The notes: generated by a model not told the origin, from the letters alone. A stretch of 64,000 bases of DNA from Aurantiochytrium sp. KH105 (GCA_003116975.1 BGKB01000208.1:46411-110410); one strand, 5' to 3'; shown: positions 28,770 through 41,339, numbered from the stretch's first letter. Program-made: numbers and translations.

Positions 28770-31700
28770 GCTGTTGCTTGCGAAGACCAGGCTTGGCTGG
28801 GCTTGCCTTGACTCAACGTGACGAGGCTCGTCGTGAACGCGCACGCGCGAGCTCACACGAGCAGACTAGCGCACCTCTCCGTCCGTACCGAGTCTGGAGC
28901 TGCGTGTTTGCTCGTTGCGCTCATCATCATCTTCATGATGATCATCATCTTCTTCTTCTCCAGATAGGAATGTGTATGGATGAGTCCGCTCATCGCTCGT
29001 CTCTCTCGTCACACCGTGTGCAGCAGTGGCAGCAGCAGCCAGCAGCAGCCAGCAGATAGAGAGAGCGGCAGATCGTTGCGGAGGGATGAGATGGACCCAC
29101 GCTCGACAGTCCTACGCATTGCATTGGTGATTCTCTTGTGTTTGTCCGTCCCAAACCTCTCCTGAGTCAGCCAAGGCTTATTATTAGCCTTGCTCGCCTT
29201 GCTCGTCGCGCGATGATACGAGAGAAGAACATGAGAGAAGTCGGGTAAACATGACGTGAGGAGTTTCTCCGCGTCTCCAACTCTACGCATACGCAGTATT
29301 CCCCGAATTAGCGAAGTCGCCACCTAACCCCTTCCCTTCTTTTAACTGTCATGTCATGAGGGGCGAATTTCGCCTCCAACTTTCTGTCAATGACCAGCTT
29401 GCCTGTCCCACGGGTCTTGACGGAACTACGGCGGCCGGCTGCAGCAGCAGCAGTGGCAGCAGCACAGCCGCAGCCGCAACAGTGACCAGGCCGGCGGCCT
29501 GTCTGGTCTGTGCGGGTGGTGAGAGAGTGAGCGAGCGAACGGGCCGTGCCGTGCGATGTGTGCGGCCACGGCGCCCCGGCCGGACGGTTCAAAAGCCGCG
29601 GCCCTCCGCTGCGGGCCACAGTGCGCGCTGACTGGGTCTGGCTGCGCTTCCGTGCGGCTGTGGGGATGGCCGGCGCGCAGGGCCTGGTCGCGACCGCGGG
29701 CCGGGCAAACGAAGGCATTGGATGCCTTTGCTACCTCATGATGTGCGCTCGCTCTCCTCCGCTCTCCTCCGCTCCGTCCCACGCCCGTCAAGCCTTTTTT
29801 CTATACATTTTTTTTTCACGCGGCAGGCACCTATACTTTCTTTCCGAATTTCTCACAAGGTAGTTGCAACTTGAGTTCCTCTGGCTGGTCTTCTCTATTC
29901 GCCAACCTGCGACTGGAGTGGCGAGGCGTGCTAGCCGTCACAGCCGCAACTAGCAACCGCCACTGGCCAAACAAAACGTGGCCACTGGCCAAACAGAACA
30001 TGGCCCGGTGCCGCGTCTTGCTTCGTACGCTCGCCGCTCGCTACCCGAAGATACTTCCTCCGTGCTTCCTTTTGTCCTCTTGATTTTTTTTCTTTTCGAA
30101 TTTTTCTTTCGCGCGCACCCCGGTCCAGGGACGCAGGATCTTTCTTGCAGTCCCAGCACGCGCTGCGGCGCGTGGCCTAGCCTTGTCTCCCTCTCGCTCA
30201 CCCGTGGCTGCACCGGTGCTTGCGTGCTTGCCGTCGCGTCTCCGATGTTCACCAAGCTTTCGAGGCCCAAGCGCCGCAAGTCCCAGTCGCGCCCGTACCG
30301 TCGCAGTGCCGAGGGCCGGCGTTCGCGCCAGCCACCATGGCCACTGTTCGTTGCCTCCCGAGAGAGAGCGAAAGTACCTCGACTCGTGCGTTGGTCGAAG
30401 TGGAATTGCAGTCGCGGTCGCAGTCGCACCGACGGTCAAAGTGCGGGACGCAGCCAAGATGGCGCTGCTGCTTGCCAGCCTCCATGCCTGTGCTGATGTG
30501 AGTACCAGCTCCGATTGCGTGTTGATCTTGATCTTAAATCTTGATCTTGATCTTGATCAATCTTGCAGTGTGCTCGATTGACTGGCGACTGACCGACGAC
30601 GATGAAGCGCCGTTACCGCCTGCGTACAAGCGATTGTCAGCCTGGCGAAGGTGGCCGCAGAAGATACTACCAAAGACGGCCCGTCGCGGCGCGGCCAGCA
30701 ACCACTTGAAGCCCTCCGCGCAGCCGCCACCCGCCGGAGCCTGGCGCGGCCGCGGCTTCCTCCTCGGCCAGCTCTAACTGGGTCTCGACCCGGAAAGAAC
30801 CCTGCCCTGCCAGGTCAGGTCAGGCCCCGCCCTCCGCCCTGCCGCGGAAAGTACTCGCGCCTCCGCGTCCGAGCCGCGTCCGAGCCGCAACCTCACCCAG
30901 GTTGACTGCAGTCGCGCTGCTGCTGCTGTCCGCCCAGGCGCAAGTACGTACCGCCCGCGCCCTGGCAGCTAGCTCGCACTGCGCGCTGCTGTGTGCGTGT
31001 TTGCTTGCTCGCTCGCTCGCTTGCTTTTTGCGTCAAGTTGCGCGCTACAGCTGCTGCCATGGCTGCTGTTCTGTCCGTACGAGCCCGAGACCGCAGCGTA
31101 CGGTACGGGCGACCAAACTGTTCCGGAGACGCGGCTGCGGCGTGCACGCGCGGCATCTGCATGTGATGCCAGCCAGCTGGCGACCATCAGCAGGAGCAGC
31201 ATTAGCATTAGCAGCATTAGCAGCATCAGCAGCGAGCGAGCAAGCAAGCGCTGCCGGCGCGGGTGGTGGCGCGGCGCGGCCAACCGCTACCGCTAACTTC
31301 CTTTGCAGGTTCATCTGCGCGTGCACGCGCTCGCTGCACGTGCCGCCCTTGGCCGCCACCGCTGCACGTGCCACTGCGGCGGCGGCGGCGGCAGCAGGCA
31401 CCCTTGGAGCGAGAGCCCGCGCTCTCCTCGCGCGCAGTCGCGTCGCCCGTGGCCGCTGCTGCCGGGGCCGCTGCCAGAGTTGAGTTGACTTGACAGTGAG
31501 TTCTGTGAGTTGAGGTGAGATGAACCCTCGCGGCGGAAGTCCCCAAAGCTCCGCTCGCCGCGCCATTATGTGCCTGGCAGGCAGGCAGGCAGGCAGGCAG
31601 GCATGCAGCAGCTCCCGAATCCTCAGGCTTGGGGCTCCATCGAAGGCCTGGGCTTGATCCACGTTTTGGTCATGATCTCGGTCATGGTCTTGGCAGAAGA

Positions 31701-32695
31701 ATCTTGACAAAAGCTCTCGCCGCGACTGGCAGCTCTCCGGCGAGCATGACCCAAAGTTCTTGGCGCCAAGGGTTCCTTCGCCAATCAAGCGGCGTGCGGC
31801 CAGCAGCGCATGGGTGCCGCCGCCGCCACCGCAACACGACCGTGGGTTTTGCCCCGATTACATGCTTGCGCTCGCTCGCGCTCGCGCTCGCGCTCGTCGT
31901 GGAGGCCGTGCTCTCTTTGCTCGGTCGCTGCTGCTGCTGCTGCTGGCTGGCCCTGCGCGCGAAGCTCTGTTCAGCCGCAGATCACGATCGACGAAGGAAG
32001 GACCGTAGCTCGAGGGACTCCTCACAGTCAATGCGCTGCAATCGCCCCTCGATGCATTTTTCAGCTCGCCCGTTGCCAGGATTCTGGTGGGAACGCAGGA
32101 GCCGACAGCGAGCCGAGCTGCGAGCCGAGCTGCAGTCGAGCGGGTCGGTGGGTCGGTGGATCGGTGAGTCGGCCGCCAGGTCGGTCGGTGGGTCGATGGC
32201 TCGATGCTCTTAATCGATCAATGGATCGATCCATCGACGATCGTAGATCGAAGTGACGGCACCCGTTTCAAAATCCTCTCTCTCCCTCGTCCCCTCTCTG
32301 GCGCGCAGTAGTGCAGTCTCCTGCCGCACTAGTGGGTCGCTTCCTTGCCCACCACCGCGAGCTCACTCGGCCTGCAGCTTGCTCGAGCCTCGAAGCGGCC
32401 TGCGCGAGGTAGTGCAGTGCCATGGCGATGCCATGATAATGAATGGCATTGGCAATGCCAACTTGGAGTCACAGTCGAGCCAACGTGACTTGGCAGTGAA
32501 GCCAAACTCCCTCTTGCTGGTACCTCTCTATACCAGCACCAAGATACAACTTAACTTCCACAGCCGCAGCCGCAGCAGAAGGCGCTCCCGCGGCGGGCGG
32601 TGTGGGGGCGGGCAGTCCGTGGGCCGCTGCTGGCCGCTGACATCTTCTCGATCGGGGCGCCTTCAACCCGGCCGCCGTTCGCCGATCAATGCGAG

Positions 32696-32726
<31 letters not shown>

Positions 32727-35213
32727 TTGCCGCTCCGGCCTTCGTCTGCGGCACCACATCGCGACGTCCTTCCGCGCCGCTGCTGCCGCTGCTGCCGCTG
32801 CTGCCGCTGCTGCCGCGAGGAAGGGACTTGACTGTGAAAAAGGGAAAGGAGAGGGAAAGACCCCACAGTGCTTCAGGAAGACAGAGAAACAGGAAGAAAA
32901 ACGGGAAGGAAGAAGCAAAAACATACGTATACCACACATCCATCCGTCCATCCATCCTCCGTCCCAGCCTTCTTGATCTTGTTCTTCTTCTTCTTCTGCA
33001 GCTCCCATGATCGATCGCCTGACTACTTCCTTGCCTTGCGACCTGCGCAGCCGAGCAGCACAGCGCGTCTGCGACAGCCGCCAGGCTGGCCGGCCGGCCG
33101 GCCAGCCGGGTAGGCAAAATGCGATCCGAGGCTGCGCGGGGCGAGGGGCAAGCGAGCGTCCCGGGCTCATTCACATCACAGTCAATCAAGCCAAGGCAAA
33201 CAAAACAGCACAATTCGATCGACCTCATTCTGCGCGACGAGACAACGACGGCTCGGTCTTTGAGCAAGGCAAGAGGTCGCTGTCGAAGGGAAGGGCGCCA
33301 GGCAGGCCGGGCGGCCGCCCGGGCAGGCGGAAGGAGAGGCGAGGCGAGGCGAGGAGGAAGAAGGCGAGGGAGGAAGCCGCGGCTGGCAGCAGGGCGGCGC
33401 AGAGAAACAGACTGTTCCGGTCTGTGCAGGCAGCTGCAGGCAGCAGGGGCCTCACGCAGCCAAGCCGAGACGAGTCAAGACAGAGACAAGCCGCCGGCCG
33501 GCCAGATCAAAGCACACCAAGCAAAGGCGGAAGGCGCAACGCGGTCCCGGTGGCGGGAGCGGCAAGCGAGCAAGCAAGCGAGCGAGCGAGCGAGCGAACG
33601 AGCAAGAGCGGCACGGCGAGGGCTCTGGCCTCGCCTTGGCCCGGCGCGTGCAGTGCGCGGTGCGACGCCCCATCCCTCTCGGTTCATCTCCGCGCGGTAG
33701 ACCCGTGCGCTGCGCCAGAGAACGCACTACAAACAAGCAAACAAATAACAAGGCGCAGCGTGCGCAGCGTGCGCAGCGAGAGCGGGAGCCCGCCCACCCT
33801 CGCTGCGCTCGACGCGGAGCTCGCGCGAGAGGATAGAGATCCCTCGAGCTGGCGCTCCCCGAGGCCTCGAGCGAGGTCGGGGCGACCGTCGCCGGACCAA
33901 GCCAGCAAGCAAGCGAGCAAGCAAGCAAGCGAGCAAGCGAGCTACTAGCAGCGAAGCAAATCTGCACTTGGGAAGCCGAGCCGCAGCCGCACCCGAGCCC
34001 GCCTTCGTGCCCGGCCCGGCCTCGGTCCGGGCCTGGCTGCCTGGCTGCCTGGCTGCCTGGCTGCCTGCCCGCCTACCCGCGCGCGAGGAGCAGCGGCGCG
34101 AGGCAGCGGGGCCCAGCGCAGCGTCTCGAGCCGCCCGCGCGGGTGCGGCCGGAGCGATCTTGACATCCTCCTCTTCGGAGCCCCCAAAGGCGAGCAAGAA
34201 GGCGGAGCACAGCAGCGCACAGCGCAGAGGCAAAACCGCACATCCCATCCCGCGCGGCGAGCGCCGCGCCGCGCCGCGCCGCGCCGCGCTGCGTCCGCGG
34301 CGGGCAGGGGCCCTGCGCGCGCGCCGGCGCGGCCGCGCTGCGCTGCTCTCCGTCCCCGGCGCGAGGGCGAGGCAGCCAGGCCGCAGGGCAGCGCGCGAGG
34401 GCGCGAGGGAGCGAGCCTCCAAGTTTCAAAATCCATCGTCGCCCAGCGCAGCGCGCTGTGACTACTAGAGCCCTCCCTCCCTCCCTCCCTCCCTCCCTCC
34501 GCCCCTCCCGCCTCGTCGCGCGCGGGCAGCGCGGGCAGCGCGGGGACGCTCGCGCCGCGCGCCCTCGCGCCGCGCCGCGCTGCGTTGCGTTGCGTCCGGG
34601 CGCGGGCGAGATCTCGACCGGTCCAGGACCCACGAGTCCCTCCTCGCTCGCCGCGCAACCGGGTTTCCGCCCTCCTTCTCCCCCTCTCTCCCTCCTTCCC
34701 GCTCGCGCCGGCTGCGTGCGACGCGGCCGGGCGGAGGAAGGCCACGCGGAGCGGAGGAAGCGCGGGGGCGCGCAGCGACGCAGCCCGGGCTAGCGAGCGA
34801 GCGGCGGAGCGAGCGCGTGAGCGAGTGGGAGGGCGAGAGGGCGGCAGCACTTGGAACAAGACGGCGGCGACGGGTCTCTCTCTCTCTCTCTCTCTGCCGT
34901 GGCTGGCTTGGCTTGGCTTGGCTTGGCTTGGCTTGGCTGGCCGTGGCCTGGCTAGCTTTGCCTTGGCTGCCGGGCAGCGGCTCGAGCTCGAGGTTGATCG
35001 CTCTGGATCTGTCGCTTTGGACCTGGCCGGCTGGCTGGGGGCTTCACCCCTTCGCTCCTGCAATTGTGCGTGCGAGGGAGCGAGTGAGCGCGGTCGGAGC
35101 TGTGTGAGCTAGCTTTGCGTCACTTGGCTTGCTTTTCGTCACTTCTGCTCCGGCGCAGTGTAGGCTAGTGCGGCGGAGCACAAAAGACAAAGGCAGAACT
35201 CGCTTACTTGGCT
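28770..35213. other. 6.4-kb stretch with no recognisable gene
   Basis: Long open frames exist on several strands at once but are Arg/Ala/Ser/Gln-rich and change character across simple repeats, so I reject them as genes. Repeats seen: CAT/TTC triplets (28920-28965), GGCA (31575-31601), AGCATT/AGCAGC (31190-31235), CCAG (32698-32725), CTGCTGCCG (32783-32815), GAGC/CAAG (33560-33606 and 33903-33942), CTGGCTGC (34020-34062), GCCGC (34263-34290), CCCT (34471-34500), TC (34874-34895) and GGCTT (34905-34938). It may contain long leaders, non-coding transcripts or a gene with small exons that I cannot identify. Confidence 0.55.
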
Positions 35214-36689
35214 ATGACCTCGGACTCAGGCCGGAGCGCCACGAAGGAAAGCGAGCGAGAGCAAGAGGGAGGAGAGCAGCTGCAGGCCGGACAGCAGGCA
35301 GGAATCAGCGACGTGGCCAGGATGCTTGCCCTCGAGATGGAGTTGCGTCGCCGCCAGCAAAACCAGCAGCAACAGTTCAATCCCAGCGGATTCCAGCAGC
35401 AGCAACAACAGCAACAACAACAACTACAACAGCAAAACCAGGCCGGCCAGCCCTCTCCTCCGCTGCAGCATCCCCCACTCTCTGCCAACGGGCTTCCCCA
35501 GCACTTTTTCCAGCGGCAACAACAGCAACTCTTCGGTCAATCATCAGAATCATCTATCGAGGGAAACCAGCGCGCCCTTCTCCAACTTCTGCTGCTACAG
35601 CAGCAACAACAACAGCAGCAACGCCAAGCCTCCGGGGAGCATCCTCGCCAGCACCAAGAGTACCAATCTCTGCAGGATCAACGACGCAATTTCTTGCAGC
35701 AGACCTCCAATGACGAAACCGTCAATCAATTGCTTGGTCGTCCCAGCTTGGACACGTCTCACACAGGCTTCACGTCACAAACACAGCAGCCCTCCGCATT
35801 CACGCCCAGGAGCGATGCCAGCAGCAGCGCCATGTCAAGGATACCAAGTGTATCCAGCGTGCCTGCACGCTCCCAAAATCTCCCCGCTTCACACGATTCT
35901 TCCTCTTCTCTTCTCTCCGCGGCCGCCAATATGGCGAATGCCTCTGTTTCGTCGTCATCTTCGTTACCTTCAAACACAGTACAACAGTCCCCAAATCTCA
36001 TTGAGGCCTACCTTTCAATAATCCAGCAGCAGCAGCAGCAGCAGCGGCAGCAGCGACAACAACAACAACAACAACTGAGACGCCCCTTGTCGGCCTTTGA
36101 GTCGTACGCGACCATGCACGCCGGCGATGCGCTACGACGAGGTGCATCGCAACCTCCCTCGCATGTCTCGTCAGCTATTACCCCTTCTCGTATTGCCGCC
36201 GTGGATCTTCCTGTATCGAACGATATCAAACCAGAGCCAGTCTATCTTGACTGCCCTCCGGCGGCCCAGCGCATCAAGGGCAAAGTGTACATGGTACGCG
36301 GGTCTGTTAAACGTTGGGACGGAAAGCGATTCGCGCGCTGTTGTGAGGTGCCTTCGTGCACAAAGCTTGCACAAGGCCCAACAAATTATTGCAAGTCACA
36401 CGGAGGGGGTACACGCTGTCGCGAGGAAACCTGTAACAGAGCCGCACGCGGGGGCTTCATGTATTGCAATCACCATGGAGGTGGTTCCGGGAGCCCCGGA
36501 TCTGTCTCGCCGTCGAATGCGAAACGCCGCCGACTTCGCGATGAAGACGACGAGGACGATGACGACGATAGAGAAAACGAAGACGACGAGGACGACGACG
36601 GCGACAATGACAATGACGATGATTTTAAAGACGGTGGTGGTAATAACAACGCAAAGGATGATCCAAAAGGGGTCCTTCGTGATGGGACT

Positions 36690-36725
<36 letters not shown>

Positions 36726-37088
36726 CATGCAGCCGAAGATACGCATACGAATCGTTCTGTCGTCGGTAATATCCCCTCAATGCCTGCATCAGCAGCTTCT
36801 TTCGGCCAACATCGACGTGGCCAGCTATTGCAAGGTAGTATGGGCGCTGGAAGCAGCAGCAGTAGTAGCAGCAGCAGTAGCTCTCGTACTTCGGAAACGA
36901 CTTCGTCCGCAACCTCATCGTCCAGGTCAAATGCGTTGTCCCATCACGCGCCGCGACAGCCACCTCCAAATCAGTCACCCCCCACCTTCGGTCCAATGCT
37001 CACAAATACTGTCATGGCATCCCTACGCGCGAATAAGACAGAGGGAACGTCATCCTCAAACACGCCATCCTCAGGTCCAGATTCATGA
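35214..37088 (+). CDS. Gln-rich nuclear protein with two Cys/His-GGG zinc repeats
   Basis: 624 residues from the first ATG. The N-terminal half is Gln/Asn/Ser-rich with several CAG/CAA-encoded polyGln tracts. At about 376-422 there are two tandem units of C-x4-C-x10-C-x2-H followed by GGG. This is the repeat seen in the 'WRKY19-like' zinc proteins abundant in oomycetes and other stramenopiles. A basic cluster (AKRRRLR) follows and could be a nuclear signal. After it come a long Asp/Glu tract, a polyAsn tract encoded by AAC repeats, and a Ser-rich tail. A role in transcription is inferred from the zinc repeats plus low-complexity activation-type sequence. No WRKY DNA-binding core is present. 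Confidence 0.72.
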
Positions 37089-37775
37089 GCTCTCTGCGAC
37101 AGCCTCCTCTCCTTTTCTCGCTTTTCGAAAGAGGCAGTGAAGAATACGACGGGAGGCAAGTCCGGCGCGATCGAGCGTACGAGAAGTCTTCTTGGCCAGC
37201 CCAAATGCTTTTGCGCATACAATTCAGGTTCCTGTTTGTTTATTCTAAAATATATATTGCTTTATCTTGAACGACCTTTGGAACAACATGCAATCAATCA
37301 ACAATCAATGAGAAACTCAACTCCCTGTCCGTAAATTATTGACGAAAGGCTGTCTTGCTCCGCACGCGGCACTTTTCATCGGACAATTTGTGTCAATAGA
37401 CGCCGATATTGGTCGCTGGACCAAAAAGGTTGTCGCCCGCCCACTAGTCCCGTTCATTTCAAGTTACACATGGTTCCCGGCCTGGCAAACATGGCATCCC
37501 AACAACATAGACTTCCCTTTTCTTCCTTCGCATCATCTCCCAAATCTGCCTCCATTCAGCACGCGTCATGGTGCCCTCGCGAGCCGACTCTTCGAGCGCG
37601 CGCACGCATCCTGTTCGACCCCGCCTGCGCGCCCGACGTCTTCCCTTCCCAGTCCTCCCTCCCCCAGTCCTAACTAGCTTTTGCAGCCCGAAGCCCACGT
37701 GCCACGCGGAGGGAGCCCGGTTCCCCTCGTTCCCCCGCGCCACGTGCACAAACAACAAACACACCTGCAGCTGCT

Positions 37776-37807
<32 letters not shown>

Positions 37808-38210
37808 TTATTCATTCTGCCACTGCTGCACACAGGCTGCTATCGACAGTCAGTCTAGGGCGTATACTACACTATACTACTACTACACACCGGCTGGAGC
37901 GAGGCGGCAGCGCTGAGCAAATCCACTCCGAGACGCACGCGCCGCGGGAGCGCGCCGCGGGCAGCGCAGACGGCGAGGAGCAGGGCCGGGCGACGCGCGC
38001 GCCGCGCAGAGAGGAGTTGGGCAGCGCGGGCCGCGGCCAGGAAACGCGCGCCCGGAGCAGCCGCGGCGGCAGCACGGAGATTGATCCCACGCTCGGCGCG
38101 TGCAGGGCGCGTGTTCAAGAGGGCGAGCGTTCGCCCTCGCCGAGAGTAGGAGAGGCCAGGACGCACGCGAGCGAGCGGCAGCCAAGACCCCGCGCGCGAA
38201 AAGCGCCGTC
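37089..38210. other. Intergenic upstream of the PH-DnaJ gene
   Basis: 1.1 kb. It starts AT-rich (3' region of the zinc-repeat gene) and becomes GC-rich, with a TTTC run at about 37777-37808. The frame of the next gene is open from 38100, but the first ATG in frame that gives a protein-like start is 38211. No other gene is seen. Confidence 0.5.
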
Positions 38211-41200
38211 ATGTCCTACGCAATGCCTTCGTCCGGGTCGACCTCAGCCGCGCATTGGTCAGGTCTCCCAAATGATAAGAAGCCTCACGTGACCGTGGAC
38301 CCGAACCTGCCTTTCGAGGCCCGACGACAGCTTGTTCGGGATCTGCGTCTTGCCGCCATGCGTGCGGCAGTTCTCCCTCAGGCGGATGCCTCGTCTCGAG
38401 GCCAGAACCGTCAAGACGTACGCCAACCTTCGCGTCGACAAACAAATAATCGGTCTCCATCGCATGGCTATTCCTCGACGCATTCCGCTGATTGGCCCGA
38501 TCAGCACGACATTTTTTCCCCTTCATATGTGGGCCAATATTCCGGAACCAGTCCCGGCTCCCTCTCAGGATATTCGCAGCTGGACAACTTTGAGAGACAA
38601 CTCAAATCGTCACCCGGCGGCAATCGTGGCTCTTCCCGGCCCACGTACTCTACGTCTCGCGCCGCGCAATCGTCTCCGAATCGTTCGTACCCGCGTGCAC
38701 GTGACCCGGCCGGAGCCCACGATTACAATCATCAATACCAGCATCAGCAGGACCAGCAGTACATGCCTCAGCATTCATTTTCGCAGCCACAACCATCATA
38801 CGCGCAGCCTCCTTCGGCTGGACGCTATCACGAAGGCTCGCCATCGAATGGAGCAGCAAACTTTATCATCATGTCTCCGCAACAGCTCGTACAGCGAATG
38901 TCGTCGCCGTCACAGCAGCAGCAGCAACAACAACAGCTCGTGCAGTTGCATCCTCAGGGAGGAATGCTCTCGCAGGCACAGCACTTTCCTTCGGGAGTGA
39001 TCGAAATCCACCACCACCATCATCATCACTACTATGATGGAAACCCCTCGCGTCTGCAAGTTGATGCCCATACTGCAGAAAGCAAACCCATGTCCAGAAC
39101 GAGCCCGGTCCATGTGGCCTCGTACAAATCGCCCACGGCTCGAAAGCTCGCAGCAAGCAACGAGGGCAAGCAGGTGGAGGAGCAAAAGTCCAGCAATGGA
39201 TCCGTCAAGCCGCGCACCTCTAGGTCGAGCCGAGTGAGGAAAGCCAGAGATCAGCAGCAGCAGCAGCAGCCGCGCACACGCTCGCGCTCGCGCACCGCTT
39301 CAGTGGTCCTGGCCGAGGTATCTCGTGAGCGTCGCTCCAGCGTCAATATTGTCGGGGGCAAGTCCAAGACAACCGGTGCGGGTGGTTTCGTTCACCTCGC
39401 CGAAGCCATGGCACCTCGAGATGCCCAGACAGAGCGCGAGGATGAAGAAGATGAAGATGACGACGACGACGAGGACGAGGACGACGACGAGGACGAGGTG
39501 ATTGGCAAAGGCAATGTTCTCAACCAAGCCATGAATCGAGGTCTGCACGACGAGCCAAACCCAGAGCAAGCTCCCGATTCGGTCGGGCCTTCTGTCCAAG
39601 AAGCTCCATCTGCACGTACCGACCAGACAAGGAGTCGCGCATCTGGATCAAAAGCCAGCGCATCCCGGGACCCGTCAAATCAGGCGCAAGGAACGGCCAG
39701 CACAACGCCAACGAAGAAAACAACGACAAAGAAAAAGAAGAAGAAGAAGGTGCGACGTGGATCCCAGGCGGATCGCGAGGAGCGCCTGCGTAAAATGCTC
39801 GATGACGCAGAAACACTCAAGCAGCACGAGAGCGAGGCCCAGCAAATGGCGGCTGCCAGCGGGAAACAGGAAGAACCAGCCGATCCGCGCTTTGCCATGA
39901 CTTCGTTCGGTGACCGTCTCAAGGAGGCTTCAATGCTCAAGGTACAACGTGCGGGCAAGGGATCAAAACTCCCTCGATACTCGTCGACGGTGGATCTGAA
40001 ACCAAGCCGACCCCCGGCCGAGATTCCCTCGCCAAAAATGTCTCGCGCAGCATCTTCCTCGCGCGCCGAATCCTCAAGCTCGAGCCAGGCCGTGCAGCGC
40101 CCCAGGGGTGGGCCGCAGGCAATGGAAGGCTGGCTTCTGAAGATGTCCCGCAAGTCGCGATGGCTGTCTTCGTCTTCGCAACCCAAATGGAAGAAGCGTT
40201 ACTTTCGTCTCACCAACAAGATGCTGATCTGCTTCAAGGATCAGCATACGCAAACACCGAAACAGATTCTTTCCTTGGAGAAAATCGAGGTAGAGACAGA
40301 TTTGAACAAAGTCGGAAAAACACCGACAAAGTTTGCCATGCTCGTCTATGAAATGGGACGCTCCAAGGACGGCTTCCGCATCTGCGCCGGCGATTATCGC
40401 ACCATTCTTAGCTGGTTTCATATGATTGTGCACAACGCCCTTTGCAGCCAGAACCAGCTCTCTCCGCAACCGCCGCGAGATCCGCGGCCCGTCGATCCTG
40501 CTGCTTCCCGGAAAAAGTCCGAAGAGAGCGAACGCCCAAAGATGCCCGAGCAGCCGCCTCCCAAGGCGGAGGACTTTTACCCGCAATACGTCTTGCCGGC
40601 CACGCACTATGACATTATTGGCGTGCAGCCTACTGCCGAGAGGAAGGAAATTCGCAAGCAATTCTACAAGCTCGCTGCGTGCTATCACCCGGACAAGAAC
40701 CCTGATGCTGATCCAGCCGAGTTCGCCATGCTTTCGCAGGCTTACACTGTTCTTTACGATGAGCAGCTTCGAGCAAAGTACGATTTGGGAGAGCGCATTT
40801 GTGAGGTGCTTCGTCGTGGCTTCGACTGCGTCATGTACACGCCAACAAAGTACATTATCAAGGACGATGTCAAGATCCCCTCGGAGATCGCCTCGCGCCG
40901 CATCACCCTCTTTACGGACGGAGAGCTGACCAACTTCTTTTACCAGCCGGCAACAAAGGACGAATTTCTCCCCCTGAAGCCGGAACTGGCGAACTCGTTC
41001 GAGTCCCGCTTCGTCGAGTACATCATCTATGGTCGTAATCATCGCGTTATTCGCCAGACCTTTTTGAACCCCATTGTGCGCGAACGCAGAGAGGCGGAAC
41101 CCCTCCCCGAGGACGCTGGCGAGGACGCCATCGCAGAGTTCGAGGCCAAGGTACTCCGCGAGGTCGACCGCTACGTTGTCTTCAAGGGGAAAAAGCTTCA

Positions 41201-41339
41201 ATCCGAAGTTTATCTCGAGCTCGATTCGCCCGAGGTCTGCAAGGATCTCATTGATGGATTGCGCATCATTCGCTGCGAGAAGAGCGTCTTGTTTGCGCAG
41301 CGTTTGGAGAAGCTGCAGACCGAAAATGGTTTTGACTAA
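38211..41339 (+). CDS. PH domain plus DnaJ domain protein
   Basis: 1042 residues from the chosen ATG. Residues 1-600 are low-complexity (Ser, Gln, His, Asp/Glu; a poly-His run near 267). A PH domain lies at about 638-744 (EGWLLKMSRKS, then WKKRYFRLTNKMLICF and the final Trp in ILSWFHMIVHNAL). A J domain follows from about 797 (HYDIIGVQPTAERKEIRKQF) with the HPD tripeptide at 826-828, so it should activate Hsp70. The remaining about 170 residues (PTKYIIKDDVKIPSEIASRR onward) are well conserved in appearance but belong to no family I can name. A membrane phosphoinositide-directed Hsp70 co-chaperone is the inferred role. Confidence 0.88.
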   Translation: MSYAMPSSGSTSAAHWSGLPNDKKPHVTVDPNLPFEARRQLVRDLRLAAMRAAVLPQADASSRGQNRQDVRQPSRRQTNNRSPSHGYSSTHSADWPDQHDIFSPSYVGQYSGTSPGSLSGYSQLDNFERQLKSSPGGNRGSSRPTYSTSRAAQSSPNRSYPRARDPAGAHDYNHQYQHQQDQQYMPQHSFSQPQPSYAQPPSAGRYHEGSPSNGAANFIIMSPQQLVQRMSSPSQQQQQQQQLVQLHPQGGMLSQAQHFPSGVIEIHHHHHHHYYDGNPSRLQVDAHTAESKPMSRTSPVHVASYKSPTARKLAASNEGKQVEEQKSSNGSVKPRTSRSSRVRKARDQQQQQQPRTRSRSRTASVVLAEVSRERRSSVNIVGGKSKTTGAGGFVHLAEAMAPRDAQTEREDEEDEDDDDDEDEDDDEDEVIGKGNVLNQAMNRGLHDEPNPEQAPDSVGPSVQEAPSARTDQTRSRASGSKASASRDPSNQAQGTASTTPTKKTTTKKKKKKKVRRGSQADREERLRKMLDDAETLKQHESEAQQMAAASGKQEEPADPRFAMTSFGDRLKEASMLKVQRAGKGSKLPRYSSTVDLKPSRPPAEIPSPKMSRAASSSRAESSSSSQAVQRPRGGPQAMEGWLLKMSRKSRWLSSSSQPKWKKRYFRLTNKMLICFKDQHTQTPKQILSLEKIEVETDLNKVGKTPTKFAMLVYEMGRSKDGFRICAGDYRTILSWFHMIVHNALCSQNQLSPQPPRDPRPVDPAASRKKSEESERPKMPEQPPPKAEDFYPQYVLPATHYDIIGVQPTAERKEIRKQFYKLAACYHPDKNPDADPAEFAMLSQAYTVLYDEQLRAKYDLGERICEVLRRGFDCVMYTPTKYIIKDDVKIPSEIASRRITLFTDGELTNFFYQPATKDEFLPLKPELANSFESRFVEYIIYGRNHRVIRQTFLNPIVRERREAEPLPEDAGEDAIAEFEAKVLREVDRYVVFKGKKLQSEVYLELDSPEVCKDLIDGLRIIRCEKSVLFAQRLEKLQTENGFD

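Noticed and set aside
31045..31788. 247-codon minus-strand open frame
   Set aside because: Ala/Arg-rich and overlapping equally long frames on the other strand; typical of GC-rich simple sequence.
33945..35063. 372-codon minus-strand open frame upstream of the zinc-repeat gene
   Set aside because: Composition is Arg/Ala/Ser/Pro only and it runs through tetra- and pentanucleotide repeats.
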